DNA of 64,000 nt, taken from contig NZ_CP083388.1 in NCBI RefSeq assembly GCF_020042285.1, positions 3,684,001 to 3,748,000 on the forward strand, given 5' to 3'. A program made the position numbers and the translations under genes. The stretch comes from Ferruginibacter albus. Its GTDB lineage: Bacteria > Bacteroidota > Bacteroidia > Chitinophagales > Chitinophagaceae. Below are positions 10,033 through 17,539 of the stretch, piece by piece; the stretch's first letter is position 1, and each line of letters opens with the position of its first letter. The notes under the pieces were generated by a model that ran no database searches, had not been told where the DNA came from, and saw only the letters and a list, made by a program, of their open reading frames with translations.

Positions 10033-10064
10033 AGAAGAAGGGAACGGCTCCGTTCCCTTCTTTT
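10033..10064 (-). promoter_or_regulatory. Leader hairpin of the rimP operon
   Basis: The perfect stem GAAGGGAACG/CGTTCCCTTC, extended by A-T pairs to about 14 bp, lies between the predicted start site and the rimP ATG only 7 nt downstream. On the minus strand it is followed by TTCTTTTGATATG, a broken T-run. It could act as an attenuator or mask ribosome entry. Confidence 0.65.
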
Positions 10065-10081
10065 GTATCGTTTTTCCAATG

Positions 10082-10112
10082 CAAATGTAGGTAAGATTTT
10101 TGAATTAGCAAA
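10082..10112 (-). promoter_or_regulatory. Promoter of rimP-nusA-infB
   Basis: On the minus strand TTTG, a 19-nt spacer and TACATTTG match the Bacteroidota primary sigma consensus exactly. The predicted start is near 10075. Confidence 0.75.
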
Positions 10113-10163
10113 CATGCATTGTATTTGGTTTAATTTTTAACAGCTTACTATTTTTCAACACCA

Positions 10164-10171
10164 TAACTTTG
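10164..10171 (+). promoter_or_regulatory. -7 element TAACTTTG before DUF4834 gene
   Basis: An exact TAnnTTTG match ending 5 nt before the ATG, so the transcript would be nearly leaderless. The -33 box is poor. Confidence 0.45.
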
Positions 10172-10175
10172 CCAT

Positions 10176-10421
10176 ATGTTTAAAGTTATTGAGGACATAA
10201 TTCTTCTTTACCTGGCTTATAAAGTGATATTCGACTTTATCATTCCTGCCGCTACCACCACCAAACAGGTAAAAAAGCAGTTTTCGGAAATGCAGACAAA
10301 AATGCAGGAACAGGCAGATAAATTTAATCAACAACAACAGCAGCAACAGCGACATACTTCAACTACTTACTCTGCGCCCACAGATAAAGATGATTATATT
10401 GAGTTTGAAGAAGTAAAATAA
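10176..10421 (+). CDS. DUF4834 family small membrane protein
   Basis: 81 residues. An N-terminal hydrophobic helix (IEDIILLYLAYKVIFDFII) is followed by T-T-T-K-Q-V-K-K-Q-F, a coiled coil with a Gln run, and an acidic tail containing D-D-Y-I-E-F-E-E-V. This layout is that of the DUF4834 family, widespread in Bacteroidota and of unknown function. It is divergent from rimP and converges on the HAD gene. Confidence 0.7.
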   Translation: MFKVIEDIILLYLAYKVIFDFIIPAATTTKQVKKQFSEMQTKMQEQADKFNQQQQQQQRHTSTTYSAPTDKDDYIEFEEVK

Positions 10422-10430
10422 AAAGCTTTA

Positions 10431-11045
10431 TTATAACCCGAGCGTTTCTATCCTTTCTTCTTTTAGCAACAAATGTGTATTTATTCCTAATTGCCTTGCT
10501 GTTTCTATATTATTAAAGGAATCATCAATAAATAAAGTTTCTTCTGCCACTAAAGCTGCATCGTTTAAAACATACTGATATGCTTGCGGATAAGGCTTTC
10601 GTAAATGTATAAGATGGGAATAATATGCTTTTATAAAATAACCATTGATAGAATCTTTACCCGTTTGCTTCTGTAATATTTTTTTAAACGCTTCGTAATG
10701 GATACTGTTGGTATTACTTAGCAGGTAAATGTTGTATTTATCTTTAATAGAATTTAAAAAGTTTAAACTTTCTAGCCGAAAATCCAGCAGCATAGCATTC
10801 CAGGCTGTTTCAATTTGTTTATTGGTTAACCTTTTTCCACTGTAATCATGCATAGTTTCATAAAAAAAAATTTCAGAAATTCTGCCCGTTTCCAATTTTT
10901 CAAACAGATCATTTGCTTTGAATTGAGAAAAGAGCTCATCAAAATTTTCAACGCCTAATCGCTTGAATGCATTGGTTGTTTTGTCGTAATCGAGGTTTAA
11001 TAAAACCCCGCCCAGATCGAATATAATGTTTTTAACAGGTGTCAT
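10431..11045 (-). CDS. HAD superfamily hydrolase (YihX/YjjG-like)
   Basis: 204 residues from the ATG at 11045; a TTG ten codons upstream is less likely. Motif I is F-D-L-G-G-V-L-L-N-L-D, motif II is L-L-S-N-T-N, and the C-terminal motif F-I-D-D-S-F-N-N-I-E-T-A follows. The four-helix cap between motifs I and II marks subclass IA. Relatives dephosphorylate small sugar or nucleotide phosphates; the substrate cannot be read here. It converges with DUF4834 with 9 bp between the stops. Confidence 0.85.
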   Translation of the reverse strand: MTPVKNIIFDLGGVLLNLDYDKTTNAFKRLGVENFDELFSQFKANDLFEKLETGRISEIFFYETMHDYSGKRLTNKQIETAWNAMLLDFRLESLNFLNSIKDKYNIYLLSNTNSIHYEAFKKILQKQTGKDSINGYFIKAYYSHLIHLRKPYPQAYQYVLNDAALVAEETLFIDDSFNNIETARQLGINTHLLLKEERIETLGL

Positions 11046-11139
11046 AAGTTTGAAATGATCTGTGAGAATATACAAATCATCTTGTTTGTTTGGTGTAACA
11101 TCTACAAAAAGGGAAAGTTGAAAAAATTTATACTGCTAA

Positions 11140-11898
11140 TTAAGCAAAGAGGCTGATTTTTTTATTAATGCCAATAATATCCAATTTATCAGAAAACAAC
11201 TCAAAGCCATTCTTCTTTAAAAGCTTAAGAGATTTGCGGAAATCTCCTATTGCTAAATGTACATATTCATAGATCACTATATCCACTTTTATTTTACTCC
11301 AGTTGATTAATTTCAATATCTCAAAATCGTATCCCTCTGTATCAATATGAACAAGATTAATGTCTTTTAATTGGTATTTGCTAAGCAAAGAATCAAAAGT
11401 GATGGTATTTATTTGTTCTTCAATAAGCAACTCATTAAAACCGGGAATATTGCTATGTGACAATATCACATCTTTATTGAATGATCCTATTTGATCATAC
11501 CAAACGGGCAAAGCCGGATTATCACTTTCCTTCAATCGGTAAAATGGCTGTGTTCCTTCAAATTTAGAAATAGCAGAGTTTTCAAAAAATAACTCATTTT
11601 GACATGAGGCATAATTCTTTTTTAGTTTTTCAAACAAATACGGAACCGGCTCTACCAGCACGCCTTTCCAAAGCTTATTTTTTTTTATATATTCCGTTAA
11701 AGGATCGTTTGTAACGCCATCATTAGCGCCAATTTCTATAAATGTTACTGCTTTGTTACGATTAGCGTATTGATCTAAAATTTCTATGAGAGTTTTTTTA
11801 TTAGGAAGCCATATTTTAAAGCTATATCTGTACGTTTTGGAAAGAAATTTAAAAAGTGAACTGTTTGATGGAAGCAGGGCCTTTATAAACCTTTTCAT
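11140..11898 (-). CDS. FkbM family methyltransferase
   Basis: 252 residues. The SAM-binding motif I is F-I-E-I-G-A-N-D-G near residue 54, and the FkbM signature L-V-H-I-D-T-E-G-Y-D-F-E-I-L-K-L lies at about 185-200. Family members O-methylate glycans or polyketides. Here the gene stands alone among housekeeping genes, so the target is unknown; surface polysaccharide modification is an inference. The basic hydrophobic N-terminus may contact membrane. Confidence 0.85.
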   Translation of the reverse strand: MKRFIKALLPSNSSLFKFLSKTYRYSFKIWLPNKKTLIEILDQYANRNKAVTFIEIGANDGVTNDPLTEYIKKNKLWKGVLVEPVPYLFEKLKKNYASCQNELFFENSAISKFEGTQPFYRLKESDNPALPVWYDQIGSFNKDVILSHSNIPGFNELLIEEQINTITFDSLLSKYQLKDINLVHIDTEGYDFEILKLINWSKIKVDIVIYEYVHLAIGDFRKSLKLLKKNGFELFSDKLDIIGINKKISLFA

Positions 11899-11984
11899 CG
11901 AAAAAATATTTGGGCATGAAAGTAGGGATTTTATTTTGTTCAGGAATTTCTCGAAAAAAATATTTGCTATATGTTAAGTAGTTG

Positions 11985-12056
11985 ACGTCACGGATGGATT
12001 CGAACCATCGTAAAAAGTTTTGCAGACTTTAGCCTAAACCACTCGGCCACGTGACT
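11985..12056 (-). tRNA. tRNA-Cys (GCA)
   Basis: The anticodon arm AAAGT-CTGCAAA-ACTTT gives GCA. D-arm GGCCGAGTGGTTTAGGC, T-arm GATGG-TTCGAAT-CCATC. The acceptor stem pairs over six positions (GTCACG/CGTGAC) with U73, the cysteine discriminator; with a seven-pair stem the first pair would be A-G. It lies 78 bp beyond the last gene of the sulfatase operon, in the same orientation. Confidence 0.88.
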
Positions 12057-12072
12057 ATTTAGATCGTTTTTT

Positions 12073-12101
12073 AAAATAAGGCCCGCCCTAAAGCAGGCCT
12101 T
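12073..12101 (-). terminator. Terminator of the sulfatase operon
   Basis: On the minus strand the stem AAGGCCTGC/GCGGGCCTT (one mismatch) with loop TTTAGG is followed by ATTTT, 34 bp past the FGE stop and before tRNA-Cys. Confidence 0.65.
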
Positions 12102-12134
12102 CCTCTAATAGAAACTAAAAAACAAAGACAATGT

Positions 12135-13367
12135 CTATTTATCCGCTACACATCTGAATCCTACATGTTCCATCCCGCTATCTTCAGTACTCTTCATACG
12201 CCGTGCAACCCTGTAACCCGAGCAATAAGAATCATTACATAAAAAAGAGCCGCCACGTATCACACGTTTAATTGCATAAGGCTCTTCCGGATCAAAGCTT
12301 TTATTGGGGCCTTGCGGGTTAATTACTCCGTCTGCTTTATTGACGGTGCTGTAATAGGTATTGTTATAATAATCACCGCACCATTCCCATACATTGCCTG
12401 CCATATCATACAAACCATAATGGTTAGGATCAAACGATCTTACAGGCGCTGCATAATAAAACTTATCCCACTGCGTATTCTTGTTAGGAAAACTTCCCTG
12501 CCAGGTATTGGCTTTTGGTTTTCCTGTTTCAACAGGTTCATTTCCCCATGGATAAATATTATTTTTCAATCCACCTCTTGCAGCATATTCCCACTCTGCT
12601 TCTGTTGGCAAACGTTTGCCTGCCCATTTGCAATAAGCCACGGCATCGTACCACGAAACATGCACTACGGGATAATTTTCTTTTCCTTTAATAGTACTAC
12701 CCGGGCCATGTGGATGTTTCCAATCTGCATCTTTCTTCCATTCCCACCACTGACTGTAATCATTTAATGAAACAGGCTGATCAGATGCATGAAAAACTAA
12801 TGAAGCAGGAACTAACTCACTTTCATCCGGCTTTTCTGTTCCCGGTGGCAATTGCTTTTTTAATTGTTCCCAATCTGGTTTTTGCTCTGCTGTTGTGATG
12901 TAACCTGTTGCCTTTACAAATTTTTCAAATGCTGCATTGGTTACTTCTGTTGCATCGATCCAATAACCGCTTACCGTTACTTTATGCTTTGGATATTCAT
13001 CCGGTGATGCCTGCTTATTATCTGCTCCCATTTCAAAACTTCCTCCTTCTACCCAAACCATTCCTTCATGCGAAGCTTTTGCTACTGTTGCCGATGAATC
13101 TTTGGTTGAATCGCTTGTATTATTATATCCAACGGTACTGAATCGCTTTGGTAAATTCGATTCGCAGCACAACGCATTTTTTTGTTTTGCAGTTGTAACA
13201 CTGTCTACTGTAACTGTTCCGCTATTATTTTTTGAATTGCAGGAAACAGCTGCCAAAAGGTATACCGTTGAAAGAAATGTGACACAACGATGTTGCCATG
13301 AAAAACCAATGCCTGTATCAAAATTTAATCGAAATGATTTTTTAGTCGTGGTAATACTTTTCATCAT
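12135..13367 (-). CDS. Formylglycine-generating enzyme (FGE), probable lipoprotein
   Basis: 410 residues. The FGE-sulfatase domain runs from G-M-V-W-V-E-G-G-S-F-E-M-G to the end. It contains R-L-P-T-E-A-E-W-E-Y-A-A-R-G-G, G-N-V-W-E-W-C and R-G-G-S-F-L-C-N-D-S-Y-C, the last matching the catalytic cysteine pair of true FGEs. This suggests an active enzyme that oxidises the Cys of C-x-P-x-R sulfatases to formylglycine, rather than a non-catalytic SUMF1-like protein. The N-terminus has a hydrophobic stretch ending L-L-A-A-V-S-C, a plausible lipobox, so it would sit in the periplasm where the two sulfatases of the operon are exported. It is the last gene, 3 bp after the fusion sulfatase. Confidence 0.9.
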   Translation of the reverse strand: MMKSITTTKKSFRLNFDTGIGFSWQHRCVTFLSTVYLLAAVSCNSKNNSGTVTVDSVTTAKQKNALCCESNLPKRFSTVGYNNTSDSTKDSSATVAKASHEGMVWVEGGSFEMGADNKQASPDEYPKHKVTVSGYWIDATEVTNAAFEKFVKATGYITTAEQKPDWEQLKKQLPPGTEKPDESELVPASLVFHASDQPVSLNDYSQWWEWKKDADWKHPHGPGSTIKGKENYPVVHVSWYDAVAYCKWAGKRLPTEAEWEYAARGGLKNNIYPWGNEPVETGKPKANTWQGSFPNKNTQWDKFYYAAPVRSFDPNHYGLYDMAGNVWEWCGDYYNNTYYSTVNKADGVINPQGPNKSFDPEEPYAIKRVIRGGSFLCNDSYCSGYRVARRMKSTEDSGMEHVGFRCVADK

Positions 13368-13370
13368 TTA

Positions 13371-16283
13371 TTATTTTAAAACTAAACCTGTAATAATTTT
13401 TTCTACATCCCCTTTTTGTGTATCTGCTCCCGTTCTTCGCCAGATAATTTTATCATCATTGTATACGATCAATGTGGGAACAGCATTCGCTTTAAAGGTT
13501 CCTGCAATAGCAGGATTATCGTACACATCTATCTTTACTACCTTCAACGTAATGCCGTATTCTTTCGATAAAGAATCAACCGTTGGTTGCAATTTTCTAC
13601 AGCCGGGACAATACCTCGTGTGCAGATCCAACAACACCAATTTGTTTGTTGAAGTGATCTTTTTAAAATCAGCAATGGTAAAATTATCTTTTGATGTAGA
13701 ATAGATAGGCTTGGCATTTCCGATCCATCCGCCGATGCCGCCATCCAACACATATACCTGCGTAAATCCTTTTTCAGTTAATTCATTGGCGAGCTGCACG
13801 CTTCTTCCATTGCCGATCGCATACGTAAATACCGGCTTTGTTTTATCAAGCTTACTTAACTGTTCTGCATAATTGCTTTGCAGCGAATTAATATTTATTG
13901 CATTGCTAAGATGATTGATAGCAAACTCTTCCGGCAAACGCGTATCTATAATTTGTGCAGCAGTTGCTTGATTCAATTTTGCTTCGAAAGAATCTACCGG
14001 CAATACAATTGCATTTTCTTTTGTTGTTGCTGAAGGTTGTTCAACAGTTAGCAACTGTACCCTTCCATTAAAAGGAAATGTGCCAGGATATTTCTTGGTA
14101 ACAGGAGAATTTAAATCTCTGCCTACACTTACACCTTCTGAACCAAATGTGTTTAGATATTTATTCTTTGCTGTGATGGTTGCTTGCGCTTGCTGTTCTC
14201 CATTTACTGATAGTATTACAGTTGAGTCGATGAATTGAACGTTGATCGTGTATGTTCCTTCAGTAATAACTTTTGAGGATGACAAAACAGTTTCACTTAA
14301 TCCATCACTTAAGAGATAAATTAATTTTCCGTTTTGTATATACAAAGATGTTCCGCCAAACAAACCACCGTTTGCAAAAATTACTCCCTGTGGGTCTTTG
14401 CCTGCAATAACGTTAGCAGTTATACTAACATTTCCTTTACCAATATTTATTTTTGTACGAACAGTTGTTCCTTCATAAATAACACGCTTCGGTTTTATTT
14501 CAGGCTGCGGCAACCCTTCCGTATAACTTTTTAAAGGATAGACATTGTTCTGTATTGCCAATGAATCAAACAAAGCTTTTAGCTCTTCCAGCTTTTGAGG
14601 TTCTTTAGCTGCAAGATCTGTCGTCTCTGTCCAGTCTTTATTAATGTTATATAATTCCCATTTATCCTGGCTAAATGGACGTGGATTGAAATTGATGTCT
14701 CCATTCTTTTCGCCGAATGTATTTCTTGGATGATACACTGCTGCTTTCCAACCATCTTTATAAACAGCACGTCCGCCATGCAATTCATAATACTGAATAG
14801 TATGTTGAGATGCCGCAGAAGCATTATTAAATGAATATGCTAAACTTGTTCCCTGTATTGGGTCTTGCTTATAGCCGTTGATGGTATCAGGAACTTTTAA
14901 TCCTGTTAACTCAATAGTAGTTGGCAGAATATCTATCACATGCCCGTATTGAAAACGAATGCCACCTTTTTCTTTTATTCCTTTAGGATAATAAACGATC
15001 AACGGATTGTGTGTGCCGCCTTCTGAATTGGCATCACTCTTCCAATAGCGGAAAGGCGTATTCGCAGCTTGTGACCAACCCAATGGATAATTAGGTGATG
15101 AAAATTCTGTTCCTATCTTATCGTATTGGCTCAATAAAAATTTAATGTCTTCGCCTTGAGATTTTGTACTAAAGCCTGAAGTGCCTGTGTACGTACCTTC
15201 TTTACTGGCACCATTATCACCGATCATTAGGAAGATAACCGTGTTATCAATAATGCCTGTTTGTTTTAAATAATTTATAACTCTTCCCACTTCATAATCT
15301 GTATAAGACAAATAAGCCGCATACACTTCCATAAAATGCGCATACACTTTTTTCTCATCTGCACTTAATGAATCCCATGCTTTAACACCTAATTGTCGTG
15401 GAGGCAATACTGTACCTGCAGGTAATAAGCCTAATGCCTGCTGCCGTTTGAATACTTTTGTACGATAAGCATCCCAGCCATTATCAAACTTACCTTTGTA
15501 TTTATCTATCCATTCTTTTGCTACCTGGTGCGGTGCATGTGTAGCGCCGGGAGCAAAGTATAAGAAGAAAGGTTTATCTGCATCTGCCGATTTTTGATTT
15601 GCGATGTATTCAATTGCTTTATCAGCAAGCAACTTATTTAAGTGCGTAGTATTGGGCTCGATATTTACCGGATTGGTTTCATCTATCAATAACGGATGCC
15701 ATTGATCCGTAGCGCCGCCCATAAAACCAAAGAAATGTTCAAAACCTCTGCCTGTTGGCCAACGATTGTAAGGTCCTGCTGCAGAAACATCTTCAGGACG
15801 TGTAGAATGCCATTTACCTAAAGCAAATGTATTGTAACCATTCTCTTTAAAAATCTCTGCCGCTGTTCCTGCTTCAAAAGGAATATCTCCGTCATAACCA
15901 GGGAAACCTGTTGCTAATTCAGGATGATGGCCCATTGCCACATGATGTGCATTACGACCCGTTAGTAACGCTGCTCTTGTAGGGCTGCATAATGAGGTTG
16001 TATGAAAATTCGTGTAACGTAAACCGTTAGCTGCCAATGTATCGAAGTTAGGCGTTGCTACCAAGCCTCCAAAAGTAGAGCTGGCACCAAATCCGACATC
16101 ATCGATCAATATCCAAACTACGTTAGGAGCGCCATCTGCTGCTTTTATCTTTTCCGGCCAGGACTGCTTGCTGTCTGCCAATGTCTTTCCTATTACACCT
16201 TTAAATGGTTGCCGTGCATCTCTTTGAGCATAGACACTTAGGTTAATTACTGCAGCTAATACTATTATTACAAACTTTTTCAT
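13371..16283 (-). CDS. Arylsulfatase fused to LamG-like, rhodanese-like and thioredoxin domains
   Basis: 970 residues with a signal peptide (MKKFVIIVLAAVINLSVYA-Q). The sulfatase domain (~50-590) has the metal pair D61-D62, the modified-Cys motif C99-S-P-T-R, and G-D-N-G-A-S. A concanavalin/LamG-like beta-sandwich follows (~610-755). Then comes a rhodanese-like domain (~765-850) whose active-site Cys is replaced (Y-A822-I-G-N-G-R-S), so sulfur transfer is unlikely. A thioredoxin domain with C892-P-G-C ends the protein. The tail fusion is unusual: most arylsulfatases are 450-600 residues. It lies between the sterol-desaturase-type gene and FGE, with gaps of 6 and 3 bp. A redox role for the thioredoxin in reducing FGE or the substrate Cys is a hypothesis only. 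Confidence 0.92.
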   Translation of the reverse strand: MKKFVIIVLAAVINLSVYAQRDARQPFKGVIGKTLADSKQSWPEKIKAADGAPNVVWILIDDVGFGASSTFGGLVATPNFDTLAANGLRYTNFHTTSLCSPTRAALLTGRNAHHVAMGHHPELATGFPGYDGDIPFEAGTAAEIFKENGYNTFALGKWHSTRPEDVSAAGPYNRWPTGRGFEHFFGFMGGATDQWHPLLIDETNPVNIEPNTTHLNKLLADKAIEYIANQKSADADKPFFLYFAPGATHAPHQVAKEWIDKYKGKFDNGWDAYRTKVFKRQQALGLLPAGTVLPPRQLGVKAWDSLSADEKKVYAHFMEVYAAYLSYTDYEVGRVINYLKQTGIIDNTVIFLMIGDNGASKEGTYTGTSGFSTKSQGEDIKFLLSQYDKIGTEFSSPNYPLGWSQAANTPFRYWKSDANSEGGTHNPLIVYYPKGIKEKGGIRFQYGHVIDILPTTIELTGLKVPDTINGYKQDPIQGTSLAYSFNNASAASQHTIQYYELHGGRAVYKDGWKAAVYHPRNTFGEKNGDINFNPRPFSQDKWELYNINKDWTETTDLAAKEPQKLEELKALFDSLAIQNNVYPLKSYTEGLPQPEIKPKRVIYEGTTVRTKINIGKGNVSITANVIAGKDPQGVIFANGGLFGGTSLYIQNGKLIYLLSDGLSETVLSSSKVITEGTYTINVQFIDSTVILSVNGEQQAQATITAKNKYLNTFGSEGVSVGRDLNSPVTKKYPGTFPFNGRVQLLTVEQPSATTKENAIVLPVDSFEAKLNQATAAQIIDTRLPEEFAINHLSNAININSLQSNYAEQLSKLDKTKPVFTYAIGNGRSVQLANELTEKGFTQVYVLDGGIGGWIGNAKPIYSTSKDNFTIADFKKITSTNKLVLLDLHTRYCPGCRKLQPTVDSLSKEYGITLKVVKIDVYDNPAIAGTFKANAVPTLIVYNDDKIIWRRTGADTQKGDVEKIITGLVLK

Positions 16284-16289
16284 TACTGC

Positions 16290-17396
16290 TTATTGAATAT
16301 TAAATGCAAAATCGGGTTGTGATTGTTTTCTGAAAGAATCAGCGATGGGATGTTCCTGAATAATCGTTGGAACTTCATCTCCTACTTCAGGTCCGTTCTT
16401 AGACAATTCACTTCCTTCTTTTTTAGATTTGAAAATTGGCCATAAAAATTGCGCCTGCCATTCTTCTGCTTTATAAAAACTAATGCCATATGATGAAGGG
16501 TACTTTCTTGTGATAAGTCCGGTTCCGAATATTACATCCCAGATAAAAAACATATTACCGAAGTTGCCTTTGTAATAACCAACGCCATCATCAAACGTAT
16601 CTGCGTGATGTGCATGATGCGTAGCAGGCGTAGAGATCAATCTTTCTAAAACCCAAGCAAACGGATGTAAAATCTTATACTTGTAAAAAGGCTTGTCCCA
16701 TGCAATGCTTGAATGAGCAGACAAGGTTATCACTGATTTTATAACAGTAACGAATAAGGCTTGCGGTCCTAATCCTAAATACACCAATGTTGCCGTAAGA
16801 TATATTTGTGAAAAGAAAACAGTGTACAAAAAGTTCTGTCTGCTTGCCATTGCCATACCCATGTACGGTGCCGAGTGATGTGTACGATGAAAGCGCCACA
16901 TAAAAGGAACCTGGTGATGCAAACGGTGATACCAATATTGTGTAAGGTCGTCAGCAACTGCAATGATCAATGATCCACCCCAAAAAGGCACCCACCAAAA
17001 ATGATTTGCCAATCCCGGTAAAACAAAGGGTAATAATTTCAACCCGAAGAAAGCTGTTACCGGTACTAACAAAATTTTAGGTGCAATAAAGCAAACGATG
17101 TCTATTGCTCTTTCCGTTTTTGTCCATTTATTATCATACAGTCCTAATGCAAATTCTGCAATACCTAATACCAACGCGATTGCGATAAAGCCCCAGGATT
17201 GAAGGTTTGTAAATACAGGTTTAATAAAACTGAATACAGCCGGCACATTTATTTGAGCTGAAGCTTCATTAAGCCACGGCGTTTCACCTTTTATAGCAAA
17301 ATAAAGATAAACTGCTACTACCGGTAACGCGTAAATGAAAAGACTTATAGTTCCATCTTTCAATATTTTTCTTCTTAATGTTTTATCGATTGCCAT
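16290..17396 (-). CDS. Sterol desaturase / fatty acid hydroxylase family di-iron enzyme
   Basis: 368 residues with four to six membrane helices and the three histidine boxes of the family: Y-H-R-L-H-H, F-H-R-T-H-H, and T-H-H-A-H-H. These ligate a di-iron centre that inserts oxygen into or desaturates lipid-like substrates. Its place inside a sulfatase operon suggests that the natural substrate is a sulfated lipid, sterol or other hydrophobic sulfate ester; that is inference. It starts 10 bp after a 40-residue membrane peptide and ends 6 bp before the fusion sulfatase. Confidence 0.88.
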   Translation of the reverse strand: MAIDKTLRRKILKDGTISLFIYALPVVAVYLYFAIKGETPWLNEASAQINVPAVFSFIKPVFTNLQSWGFIAIALVLGIAEFALGLYDNKWTKTERAIDIVCFIAPKILLVPVTAFFGLKLLPFVLPGLANHFWWVPFWGGSLIIAVADDLTQYWYHRLHHQVPFMWRFHRTHHSAPYMGMAMASRQNFLYTVFFSQIYLTATLVYLGLGPQALFVTVIKSVITLSAHSSIAWDKPFYKYKILHPFAWVLERLISTPATHHAHHADTFDDGVGYYKGNFGNMFFIWDVIFGTGLITRKYPSSYGISFYKAEEWQAQFLWPIFKSKKEGSELSKNGPEVGDEVPTIIQEHPIADSFRKQSQPDFAFNIQ

Positions 17397-17406
17397 AACA
17401 ATAAGT

Positions 17407-17529
17407 TTATTTGGTTAAGATGATCTTTGTGAGCCATAGTCCACCGCCGATGATCAGCAGTGGAACTATGTAGATCACAAATCCTACAATAATTTTTTTA
17501 GTAAGGATCTTACTATCTAATATATTCAT
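17407..17529 (-). CDS. 40-residue single-span membrane peptide
   Basis: A short ORF between sulfatase 1 and the desaturase, with 10 bp to each neighbour. The product starts M-N-I-L-D-S-K and has one hydrophobic helix (IIVGFVIYIVPLLIIGGGLW) followed by L-T-K-I-I-L-T-K. Tight spacing on both sides and an N-out or N-in single-span design favour a real gene. Its role is unknown; a partner of the neighbouring di-iron membrane enzyme is a reasonable guess. Confidence 0.6.
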   Translation of the reverse strand: MNILDSKILTKKIIVGFVIYIVPLLIIGGGLWLTKIILTK

Positions 17530-17539
17530 AACAATAATT

